From positions 1-5,376 of the forward strand of contig JANXLS010001072.1 of the NCBI GenBank assembly GCA_025355035.1: a DNA stretch of 5,376 bases. Direction: 5' to 3'. The stretch comes from Planctomycetota bacterium (GTDB lineage: Bacteria; Planctomycetota; SZUA-567; H5-PLA8). A model generated the notes under the pieces. The model was not told where the DNA came from, made no database searches, and saw only the letters and a list, made by a program, of their open reading frames with translations. Positions 1 to 5,376 of the stretch are shown here, in pieces. Position numbers and translations under genes: made by a program. Within the stretch, counting starts at the first letter, position 1, and every line of letters starts with the position of its first letter.

Positions 1-1427
1 AGCCGACCTTTAATGAACACCTGTTGAAGCGCGTCTTGAACGCGAATTTCCGCTTGGGCACGGAAGAATCCGCGAACGCATTGCTTCGCTTCGCTCAGCA
101 AGATGCCGCACCGACTCAATCGCGCGTCGACGCGATAACGATGTTGGGCGATTGGGCGAAGCCGCCCTTGCGCGACCGCATCACCAACCTCTTCCGCCCG
201 ATTCAAGGCGCGCGAAACGCGAACGACGCATACTACGTGCTGAAACCCGTGCTCCTTGATTTCCTGAAGACGACAATCGAACGACCGATCCCCGAACAGG
301 TTCGCACCGCGGCGTTGATCGCGATGGACAAGCTCAACATCACTGAAGCGTATCCGCTGTTTTTTGACGTGGTCGGCGACGGCGGCATGCCGGGATCGAC
401 GCGCGTCGCGGCGCTGAAAGCTCTCGTTGCGCGCAACGATCCGAAAGCGAACGAAGCGATTCGCAACGCAGCCAACGCCGGCGACTCCGGGTTGCGCAAG
501 GAAGGTCTCGCGCTGCTCGGCAAAATCGCGCCCGAAGAAGCCGCGCCAAAATTGGCGGAATTGCTGGATCGCCAAGTCATCGACAGCAAGCGCTTCGGTC
601 TGCAAACCCTGAACGATTGGCCGGGCAAGGAAGCCGAAAAGATCATCGCGAACTACATGAATTCGCTGCTGGAAGGCAAACTTGAAAAGGAACTGATGCT
701 CGACGTTCTCGACGCGACCGCCAAGCGTGCAAAGGAAGAACCCAAGCCTGAAACCGCGAAGGTTGAAGTCGCCAAAAAAGAAGAGCCCAAGAAAGACGCG
801 CAAGGTAACGCGGCCGCGACCGATCCGAACGCGAAGCCATCCGCTCCCCCAGCGTCACCCCCGGAACCGTATGTTCGTCCCGATTTCAAAGCCATGTTGG
901 AAAAATTCGAATTCGCCCGTCTAAACGGCCCGTTGCTGGATCAATTCAAGGAGTGTCTGCACGGCGGAAACGGCGATGCCGGACGCAAGGTGTTCTTTGA
1001 AAAAGCCGAAGCGGCGTGTATCCGCTGCCATCGTGTCGGCAACAAAGGTGGCGACGTCGGGCCGAATCTGTCAGACGTCGGCTTGCGCACGAAACGCGAG
1101 TACATTCTCGAATCGATCATCGACCCCAACAAAGAAATCGCGAAAGGTTTCGAGAGCGCATTCGTTAAAACCAAAGACGGGCTGCGCGTGACCGGCGTCG
1201 TCAAGAAGGACGACGACAAAGTGCTGGTGCTGGCCGATGGCAACGGACTCGTGACGATTCAAAAAGATAACATCGAATCGCGCAAAACCGACCAGTCGCC
1301 AATGCCTGCGGACATCTACAAGCAGTTGTCCAAAGCGGAGCTGCGCGACTTGGTCGAGTATTTGGCGGGACAAAAAACAGTGCCCGAGAAACCGCGCGAA
1401 GAAGATCAAAAGCACGACGGAAAATAA
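1..1427 (+). CDS. PVC-type HEAT-repeat / CxxCH heme-binding protein, C-terminal part (5' end outside window)
   Basis: The reading frame is open to the left edge: codons from position 3 read PTFNEHL before the TTG at 24, so that TTG is not a credible start and the gene is truncated by the window. About 474 residues are visible. Roughly nt 30-690 encode Ala/Leu-rich helical pairs of HEAT type (for example ALIAMDKLN and AALKALVARND). A Lys/Glu then Pro/Ala-rich linker follows at about nt 720-880. The C-terminal domain (about nt 955-1380) has a heme c attachment motif CIRCH at nt 1017-1031, then GPNLSDVG, ESIIDPNKEIAKGFE and SPMP, whose Met (nt 1302-1304) is a plausible distal heme ligand. This order matches the putative heme-binding domain family of Planctomycetes and Verrucomicrobia (TIGR02603 type), often preceded by a propeller-like dehydrogenase domain that would lie upstream. 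Covalent heme implies export to the periplasm. Substrate and partners are unknown. The next gene starts 143 bp downstream with its own promoter. Confidence 0.85.
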   Translation, partial: PTFNEHLLKRVLNANFRLGTEESANALLRFAQQDAAPTQSRVDAITMLGDWAKPPLRDRITNLFRPIQGARNANDAYYVLKPVLLDFLKTTIERPIPEQVRTAALIAMDKLNITEAYPLFFDVVGDGGMPGSTRVAALKALVARNDPKANEAIRNAANAGDSGLRKEGLALLGKIAPEEAAPKLAELLDRQVIDSKRFGLQTLNDWPGKEAEKIIANYMNSLLEGKLEKELMLDVLDATAKRAKEEPKPETAKVEVAKKEEPKKDAQGNAAATDPNAKPSAPPASPPEPYVRPDFKAMLEKFEFARLNGPLLDQFKECLHGGNGDAGRKVFFEKAEAACIRCHRVGNKGGDVGPNLSDVGLRTKREYILESIIDPNKEIAKGFESAFVKTKDGLRVTGVVKKDDDKVLVLADGNGLVTIQKDNIESRKTDQSPMPADIYKQLSKAELRDLVEYLAGQKTVPEKPREEDQKHDGK

Positions 1428-1444
1428 ACGCCGGGGCGATGAAG

Positions 1445-1508
1445 CCGGATCGGCCAGTGAGGGCATAGTCGGACTGTTCATTCGTTTTTGAGTCACAACC
1501 CGATCCGG
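1445..1508. repeat. Spaced inverted repeat between the heme-protein gene and ribBA
   Basis: CCGGATCGG at 1445-1453 is the exact reverse complement of CCGATCCGG at 1500-1508, with 46 bases between. A G-T and an A-T pair can extend the arms outward by two. The interior holds a short T-run (1484-1488) but no strong stem directly before it, so a standard intrinsic terminator is not evident. It could be a long-loop hairpin in the 3' end of the upstream transcript or a chance repeat. It lies upstream of the predicted ribBA start of transcription, so it would not be in a ribBA leader made from that promoter. Confidence 0.4.
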
Positions 1509-1536
1509 TTGAACCGGTCAATCTCGGCGGCAACGC

Positions 1537-1564
1537 TGGATTCTCACCTCATCTCCTCTATAAT
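1537..1564 (+). promoter_or_regulatory. Predicted ribBA promoter, -10 box giving a leaderless mRNA
   Basis: A perfect TATAAT lies at 1559-1564, and the ribBA ATG begins at 1571, six bases after it. Transcription normally begins about six to eight bases after the -10 box, so the RNA would begin at or next to the ATG. The -35 region is weak: TGGATT at 1537-1542 matches the TTGACA consensus at three of six positions with a 16-bp spacer. There is no purine-rich ribosome binding site before the ATG, which fits leaderless translation. This is a prediction from spacing only. Confidence 0.6.
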
Positions 1565-1570
1565 CGGGTC

Positions 1571-2833
1571 ATGGCATCGAAACCGAAAAAACAGACCAAA
1601 CGAACGTCCTCATCGCCGTTCTGCACGATTCCCGAAGCCCTGGCCGAATTGCTCGCCGGGCGATTTTTGATTCTCGTGGACGACGAAGATCGCGAGAACG
1701 AAGGCGATCTCGTCATCGCGGCCGAGAAGTGCACTGCCGAATCCATCAACTTCATGGCCAAATTCGGGCGCGGCTTGATCTGCTTGCCGCTGACCGAGGA
1801 GCGTTGCGATGTACTGCATCTGCCCCTGCAAACGTCCGCCAATACGGCCCGGTTCGGTACCGCGTTTACGGTCTCGATTGAAGCCCGCAAAGGCGTGACA
1901 ACGGGCATCAGCGCAGCGGATCGCGCCCGCACGATTCACGTCGCCATCGATCCGAAAAGCAGTGCTGAAGATCTCGCCCAGCCGGGGCATATGTTTCCGC
2001 TGCGCGCGAAGAACGGCGGCGTTCTCGTTCGTGCCGGACAGACGGAAGGCAGCGTCGATCTGTGCCGCCTCGCCGGGATGAATCCGGCATCGGTGATCTG
2101 CGAAATCATGAATGACGACGGCACGATGTCGCGCCTGCCGCAGCTCGAAAAATTCGCGAAGAAATTCAAGCTGAAGATCTGCGCAATCCGCGACTTGATC
2201 GAGTACCGCCGCTCGACGGAACGGCTGATTGAACGCGTCGCTGAAGTGCAATTGCCGACCCGTTTCGGCGACTTCAAATTGTTCTGCTACCAGTCGTCCA
2301 TCGGCGACAAGGAAGAGCATCACCTCGCCATGGTCATGGGCGACATTCGCCCGGGATTGCTTCAGTCCGAGCCGACACTCGTGCGCGTTCACAGCGAGTG
2401 CCTGACCGGCGACGCGCTGGGCAGCATGCGCTGCGATTGCGGCGAGCAACTCGCGGCCGCTCAGGCAGCCATCGCGCGCGAAGAACGCGGCGTGATTTTG
2501 TACATGCGCCAGGAAGGCCGCGGCATCGGCCTCGTCAACAAATTGCGCGCGTACGAATTGCAGGAGCGCGGCAAGGACACCGTCCAAGCAAACGTGGCTC
2601 TGGGCTTCAAGCCGGATTTGCGGCGCTATGGATTGGGTGCGCAGATGCTCGTCGATTTGGGCGTGTCGAAGATCCGTTTGCTGACGAACAATCCCAGAAA
2701 GATCGTGGGGTTGGGCGGGTATGGACTGGAAGTGATCGAACGCGTGCCGATTCAGGTTTCGCCGGGCGATTACAACAAGAAATACCTGCGGACGAAGAAG
2801 AATAAACTCGGGCATTTACTCGACGACGTTTAA
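1571..2833 (+). CDS. ribBA: Bifunctional 3,4-dihydroxy-2-butanone-4-phosphate synthase / GTP cyclohydrolase II
   Basis: The cytoplasmic enzyme makes both precursors of riboflavin: the C-terminal half opens GTP to the diaminopyrimidinone, and the N-terminal half turns ribulose 5-phosphate into the four-carbon unit. Both domains are complete in 420 residues, a normal length for RibBA. RibB domain (about 17-214): DDEDRENEGD at 37-46 with metal ligand Glu42, GVTTGISAADRA at 108-119, GHMFPLRA at 139-146. RibA domain (about 223-420): zinc cysteines Cys277, Cys288 and Cys290 in SECLTGDALGSMRCDCG, QEGRGIGL at 314-321, Tyr328, the catalytic Asp349/Arg351 pair, LLTNNPRK at 370-377. One oddity is Gln157 in RAGQTEG, where E. 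coli RibB has the metal ligand His153. The first 15 residues are a basic, Ser/Thr-rich extension. The ATG is preferred because the -10 box sits just before it and homology begins soon after. No FMN riboswitch is visible upstream. Confidence 0.97.
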   Translation: MASKPKKQTKRTSSSPFCTIPEALAELLAGRFLILVDDEDRENEGDLVIAAEKCTAESINFMAKFGRGLICLPLTEERCDVLHLPLQTSANTARFGTAFTVSIEARKGVTTGISAADRARTIHVAIDPKSSAEDLAQPGHMFPLRAKNGGVLVRAGQTEGSVDLCRLAGMNPASVICEIMNDDGTMSRLPQLEKFAKKFKLKICAIRDLIEYRRSTERLIERVAEVQLPTRFGDFKLFCYQSSIGDKEEHHLAMVMGDIRPGLLQSEPTLVRVHSECLTGDALGSMRCDCGEQLAAAQAAIAREERGVILYMRQEGRGIGLVNKLRAYELQERGKDTVQANVALGFKPDLRRYGLGAQMLVDLGVSKIRLLTNNPRKIVGLGGYGLEVIERVPIQVSPGDYNKKYLRTKKNKLGHLLDDV

Positions 2834-2850
2834 GCGATTGCGCTATAAAA

Positions 2851-2890
2851 GAGAGGTCCTTTAGATCGCATTCGACCTAAAGGACCATTC
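2851..2890 (-). terminator. Strong hairpin between convergent genes, best as terminator of the minus-strand gene
   Basis: GGTCCTTTAG (2855-2864) pairs perfectly with CTAAAGGACC (2877-2886). After one A-C mismatch the stem continues with TCG/CGA around a CATT loop. On the minus strand the stem is followed by a T-rich tract, TCTCTTTTAT, typical of an intrinsic terminator, and it begins 10 bases after the TAG of the TPR-like gene. On the plus strand, 18 to 22 bases after the ribBA stop, the stem is followed by ATTCGG rather than a T-run, so termination there would be weaker, although the same stem may serve both genes. Confidence 0.8.
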
Positions 2891-2899
2891 GGTTCAAGA

Positions 2900-3790
2900 C
2901 TACTTTTTCTCTTCCACCTTTTTGTCTTCGATCTTTTTATCATCCGGCGGGCCCAGCGGTTTTTCCCCGGAGCCTTTATGATCTTCGGCGTAACCCGCTT
3001 GCGCGGCGGCGATGCCGCGCTTGACTTCATCCGTTTCGCCGCGGATTTGCATGATGCGCTTGTATCCATCGAACGCTTCCTGCCATTTCTTTTCTTTCAA
3101 ATAAGCGTCCGACTTCTTCGTCAAATCGTCGGCTTCGATGTTCAAATTCGCGGTCTGCAAACCATCGCGGATGATGCGGATCCCACCAAGTTTGTCGGAC
3201 GCCTTGTTGTACGCTTCAATCGCTTCCTTCCACTTGCTCGCCTTCGAGAGTTCGGCGGCTTTTTTCAACTCTTCGCTATCGCCTTCCAATCCCTTGCGGC
3301 ATTCCAAAACTTTGTTGCGCAGTGTTTCCGTTTCACCGCTCACTTCAACGACTTTGCGGAAGGCTTCTTCGGCTTCAACCCACTGCTTGAGAACCATGAG
3401 TTTATTCGCCGTGTACATTGCATCATCCTTGATCAACGCGCGTTCAGCTTTGTTCAGGAGCACCTGCGCCGTCGATTTATCGACATCGTTGTAGTCGCCC
3501 AGCGCTTTCAGAGCGGACGTGAATTTCGACCGCGCCAGCGTCCAATTCTTTTCCTTCACAGCCGCTGAGCCGGCTTCGAAATCGGCGGCGAACGTTTTTC
3601 GTGACGTCGCTTCGTCGACCACAGTCGTGGCGGGCGTTGCGGGGGGCGTTGTGTTGGGTTTGTCTTCAGCGGCGGCGAACGTCGACGTGCTCAGCAAAGA
3701 AACCGTCAATGCCGTGATAAAAAACGCGAGCGACACAACGCGCGGTAAAGGTGCGCATTTTACAACACGATAAGCTATTGCAGTGATCAT
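2900..3790 (-). CDS. Secreted or periplasmic TPR-like repeat protein of unknown function
   Basis: I do not recognise a named family. The 296-residue product begins with a basic n-region (Arg8, Lys11, Arg17), a hydrophobic segment at about 18-38 and an Ala-rich cleavage site near 38-41 (TFAAAED), so it is probably exported by Sec. A Thr/Pro-rich spacer (about 44-57) leads into a helical body. Four units share the pattern K-x-W-x-x-A-x-x-x-[F/Y]: KNWTLARSKF (Trp83), KQWVEAEEAF (Trp137), SKWKEAIEAY (Trp187) and KKWQEAFDGY (Trp236), resembling the helix pairs of TPRs but spaced 49-54 residues apart. The C-terminus is a Lys/Glu/Asp-rich tail (about 284-296). There is no catalytic motif, so a scaffold or binding role is the reasonable inference. 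The ATG at 3790 is chosen because it gives a complete signal peptide; no Shine-Dalgarno sequence precedes it. It is divergent from truD and convergent with ribBA. Confidence 0.88.
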   Translation of the reverse strand: MITAIAYRVVKCAPLPRVVSLAFFITALTVSLLSTSTFAAAEDKPNTTPPATPATTVVDEATSRKTFAADFEAGSAAVKEKNWTLARSKFTSALKALGDYNDVDKSTAQVLLNKAERALIKDDAMYTANKLMVLKQWVEAEEAFRKVVEVSGETETLRNKVLECRKGLEGDSEELKKAAELSKASKWKEAIEAYNKASDKLGGIRIIRDGLQTANLNIEADDLTKKSDAYLKEKKWQEAFDGYKRIMQIRGETDEVKRGIAAAQAGYAEDHKGSGEKPLGPPDDKKIEDKKVEEKK

Positions 3791-3809
3791 TTTGTAATCC
3801 GATAAAAGG

Positions 3810-3836
3810 GTTATAAGTTAAATTTCATAGCAACAA
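3810..3836 (-). promoter_or_regulatory. Possible promoter of the TPR-like gene
   Basis: Reading the minus strand, TATAAC (plus 3810-3815) matches five of six -10 positions and would start RNA near 3803, about 13 bases before the ATG. TTGTTG (plus 3831-3836) is a poor -35 candidate with a short 15-bp spacer. The surroundings are AT-rich. The short leader has no purine-rich ribosome binding site. Confidence 0.35.
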
Positions 3837-3856
3837 ACTTCTCGCATTCTATTTGA

Positions 3857-3878
3857 ATCATTGAAACTATTCAATGAT
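3857..3878. promoter_or_regulatory. Perfect palindrome in the divergent promoter region, operator-like
   Basis: ATCATTGAA at 3857-3865 and TTCAATGAT at 3870-3878 are exact reverse complements around a four-base ACTA centre. The site lies between two divergent genes. Its centre is about 64 bp upstream of the predicted start of the TPR-like transcript and about 141 bp upstream of that of truD. It has no following T-run and no gene ends nearby, so a dimeric regulator site is more likely than a terminator. I cannot name the regulator. Confidence 0.5.
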
Positions 3879-3880
3879 CT

Positions 3881-3895
3881 GTTTCGTGCAGAAAC
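3881..3895. repeat. Small dyad next to the palindrome
   Basis: GTTTC (3881-3885) and GAAAC (3891-3895) are inverted around GTGCA, two bases after the larger palindrome. It could be a second half of a compound operator, but five-base arms are short enough to arise by chance. Confidence 0.25.
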
Positions 3896-3973
3896 CATCG
3901 CTCAAGACTTACTGAGATCCGTCTGCATAACCGGCGCTGAATGACGTTCCTTGGTGAAAAGGCATCTCCGCGA

Positions 3974-4002
3974 TTGTGATCGCACTGGATTGCGGTTATG
4001 AT
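3974..4002 (+). promoter_or_regulatory. Predicted truD promoter, giving a leaderless mRNA
   Basis: TTGTGA at 3974-3979 (four of six to the -35 consensus) and TATGAT at 3997-4002 (five of six to the -10 consensus) are separated by exactly 17 bp. The ATG at 4009 starts six bases after the -10 box, the same distance as at ribBA, so the transcript is predicted to begin at or near the start codon. The in-frame GTG at 3976 lies inside the -35 box and would not be transcribed. Confidence 0.6.
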
Positions 4003-4008
4003 TGGTCT

Positions 4009-5250
4009 ATGATTAAACGTTCACCAGCCGATTTTTTTGTCGAAGAAATTCTTCACGCCGATTTTCCTGTCAAGCCCGTCGTCTCCGCGGCGACTGCCGC
4101 GCAACCGCCGTCCGCTCCAGCCCGTTATGCATTGTGCCGCTTGACGAAAGAAAGCCTTTCGACGCCCGAAGCGGCTGCCTTCGCCGCGCGCGAATTGAAG
4201 CTGAAGCCCGGAGCGATTGCGTACGCCGGTTTGAAAGACAAACACGCCAGCACAATTCAATACGTCACAGTCAAGCTCGACGACGGCGCGACGCTCCCGG
4301 CTAAATCGATCGGTGTGGGCTGGAAGCTCGAGAATTTAAATAAGATGATCGATCGTTCGATTCTGTCGAGCGACATCGAGCGCAACGGATTCAAGCTGAT
4401 CGCGCGCAATTTGACCGAGCAGGATTGCTTCGACATGGACGAAGCGGTCGATCTGCTCACCGCGAAATCGAAGGGTGCGCGCGCGTTGACGATCGTGAAT
4501 TATTTCGGCGACCAGCGCTTCGGTTCTGCCCGACACGGACAGGGATTCCTCGCAAAATTTTTGATCCAAGGCGATTTTGAGAGCGCCTTAAAACTGGCCA
4601 TCGCGACGGAATCCCGCAAAGACCGGATGCAGGACAAGCTATTCAAGCGAACGCTGCTCGAAAATTGGGGGCAGTTCGCGAAGGTGTTGCCGAAGCTGCG
4701 ACCGTGCCCGGAACGCCGGGCCGTTGAGCGGCTCGCGAATTCAAGCGGCGATTTCCGCGCGGCATTCTGCGCGCTGCCGTACCTGTTTCAGCAACTGAGC
4801 GTCTACGCGTACCAATCGTATTTGTGGAACGGTATCGCGCGCAAAACGATCGAACAATTCTGCGCCGAAAGCGGCAAAGTCATCGCAGCCGACGATCCGT
4901 TTGGGGAGATGCTATTTCCCGAGGCGATAGCCATTCCCGCGCATTTATTGGGCGTCGATTTACCCTTGCTTGCGCGTAAAACGGAACTTGTTGCGCCGTG
5001 GAAGGACGCGGCGGAAGCGGTGTTGAAAGAAGAGGGGATTGTCATTTCGGAATTGCAGATCCCGGGCGTGCGCCGACCGTTCTTCGGCGAAGAGCCGCGC
5101 GCGTTGTTCTTCCGCGCCGATCAATTCGAATTGAGCAAACCCGAACGCGACGAGACGGCGGACGACAAAAAGCGCAAGAAACGAATGCTGAGTTTCAACC
5201 TGCCGCGAGGATGCTACGCGACGGTTTTGTTGCGCGCGCTGAGTCAGTAA
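4009..5250 (+). CDS. truD: tRNA pseudouridine(13) synthase TruD
   Basis: TruD isomerises uridine to pseudouridine at position 13 of certain tRNAs (tRNA-Glu in E. coli) in the cytoplasm. From the ATG at 4009 the product is 413 residues, somewhat longer than the E. coli enzyme. It has the N-terminal SPADFFVEEIL element, the catalytic loop YAGLKDKHASTIQ with the nucleophile-type Asp77 (E. coli Asp80), NYFGDQRFG at 164-172, AYQSYLWN in the middle part, and the closing FNLPRGCYAT motif near 396-405. AYQSYLWN is closer to archaeal and eukaryotic Pus7 wording than to the E. coli form. An Ala/Pro-rich stretch (about 24-38) is a lineage-specific insertion between the first two conserved elements. A longer frame from GTG at 3976 is rejected because its extra 11 residues are not conserved and the codon falls in the predicted -35 box. 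No clear terminator follows the TAA. Confidence 0.95.
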   Translation: MIKRSPADFFVEEILHADFPVKPVVSAATAAQPPSAPARYALCRLTKESLSTPEAAAFAARELKLKPGAIAYAGLKDKHASTIQYVTVKLDDGATLPAKSIGVGWKLENLNKMIDRSILSSDIERNGFKLIARNLTEQDCFDMDEAVDLLTAKSKGARALTIVNYFGDQRFGSARHGQGFLAKFLIQGDFESALKLAIATESRKDRMQDKLFKRTLLENWGQFAKVLPKLRPCPERRAVERLANSSGDFRAAFCALPYLFQQLSVYAYQSYLWNGIARKTIEQFCAESGKVIAADDPFGEMLFPEAIAIPAHLLGVDLPLLARKTELVAPWKDAAEAVLKEEGIVISELQIPGVRRPFFGEEPRALFFRADQFELSKPERDETADDKKRKKRMLSFNLPRGCYATVLLRALSQ

Positions 5251-5296
5251 TTATTACTACAACGGCACTTTGCTACTTAGAACCTATCTCAAAACT

Positions 5297-5316
5297 CGGC
5301 GCGTCCAGATGCGCCG
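5297..5316. repeat. GC-rich inverted repeat downstream of truD
   Basis: CGGCGC (5297-5302) and GCGCCG (5311-5316) are exact reverse complements around an eight-base loop. It lies 46 bases after the truD stop and could form a hairpin, but no T-run follows, so a plus-strand intrinsic terminator is not supported. It forms part of the structured block that runs off the right edge. Confidence 0.4.
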
Positions 5317-5333
5317 GGCAAGTGGACCGAGGA

Positions 5334-5375
5334 AGTCGAGCGCAGCGTATTGAGACAAATACGCTTAGCGAGACT
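5334..5375. repeat. Long imperfect hairpin at the right edge, possible end of a repeat or mobile element
   Basis: AGCGTATT (5344-5351) and AATACGCT (5358-5365) pair perfectly around GAGACA. Further pairs follow outward in blocks: 5340-5341 with 5368-5369 and 5334-5337 with 5372-5375, separated by small internal loops. No coding frame explains this segment. The structured block begins just after truD and is cut by the window, so whether it belongs to an insertion sequence, a MITE or a dispersed chromosomal repeat cannot be decided here. Confidence 0.4.
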
Positions 5376-5376
5376 G

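Noticed and set aside
24..26. TTG as the start codon of the heme-binding protein
   Set aside because: The frame is open through codons 3-23 to the left edge, and the domain family is much longer at its N-terminus, so the gene begins outside the window.
1428..1570. FMN riboswitch upstream of ribBA
   Set aside because: The conserved core elements of the FMN aptamer are not visible, the gap is short, and the predicted start of transcription is at the ATG.
1488..1670. Small plus-strand frame spanning the ribBA start
   Set aside because: It overlaps the ribBA promoter and N-terminus in another frame and shows no domain, signal peptide or ribosome binding site.
1610..2815. A 401-codon open frame on the minus strand across ribBA
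   Set aside because: It lies wholly antisense to a clearly conserved gene, has no recognisable domain, and is explained by the GC-rich codon bias of ribBA.
2978..3568. A 196-codon plus-strand frame across the TPR-like gene
   Set aside because: It is antisense to a gene with a signal peptide and internal repeats; its Phe-rich product mirrors the Lys/Glu codons of the opposite strand.
3976..4008. GTG start for a longer TruD
   Set aside because: The GTG overlaps the predicted -35 box, the added residues do not resemble TruD N-termini, and conserved sequence begins just after the ATG at 4009.
3791..4008. A tRNA or small RNA gene in the AT-rich divergent region
   Set aside because: No cloverleaf, T-loop motif or hairpin followed by a T-run was found; the palindrome fits an operator better.

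Overview
The window looks like part of a chromosome from a planctomycete or a close relative in the PVC group. The strongest evidence is the first gene. It joins HEAT-like helical repeats to a C-terminal CxxCH heme-binding domain, a pairing largely typical of Planctomycetes and Verrucomicrobia. Coding DNA is moderately GC-rich with many CG-containing codons. The intergenic DNA around 3790-4008 is clearly more AT-rich. None of the three visible gene starts has a convincing Shine-Dalgarno sequence.

Layout: (1) 1-1427, plus strand, the 3' part of a large heme-binding protein gene whose true start lies upstream of the window. (2) 1428-1570, a short gap with a spaced inverted repeat and a -10 box six bases before the next ATG. 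(3) 1571-2833, plus strand, ribBA, a complete bifunctional riboflavin biosynthesis gene. (4) 2834-2899, a convergent gap filled by a strong hairpin that best fits a terminator for the minus-strand gene. (5) 2900-3790, minus strand, a secreted or periplasmic TPR-like protein with a signal peptide and four evenly spaced Trp-centred helical units. (6) 3791-4008, a divergent AT-rich promoter region with a perfect 9-bp-arm palindrome, a second small dyad and a good promoter for truD. (7) 4009-5250, plus strand, truD, tRNA pseudouridine-13 synthase. (8) 5251-5376, non-coding DNA rich in inverted repeats, cut by the window edge, possibly the end of a repeat or mobile element.

The genes do not form one obvious pathway. 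RibBA feeds flavin synthesis, TruD modifies tRNA, and the other two are probably exported proteins, one redox-related and one of unknown role. Each gene seems to be its own transcription unit. I do not see an unmistakable new defence or mobile system. The most interesting signals are two promoters with the same geometry that predict leaderless mRNAs for ribBA and truD, the palindrome in the divergent promoter region, a Gln replacing a metal-binding His in RibBA, the 50-residue Trp repeat of the secreted protein, and the structured 3' end.
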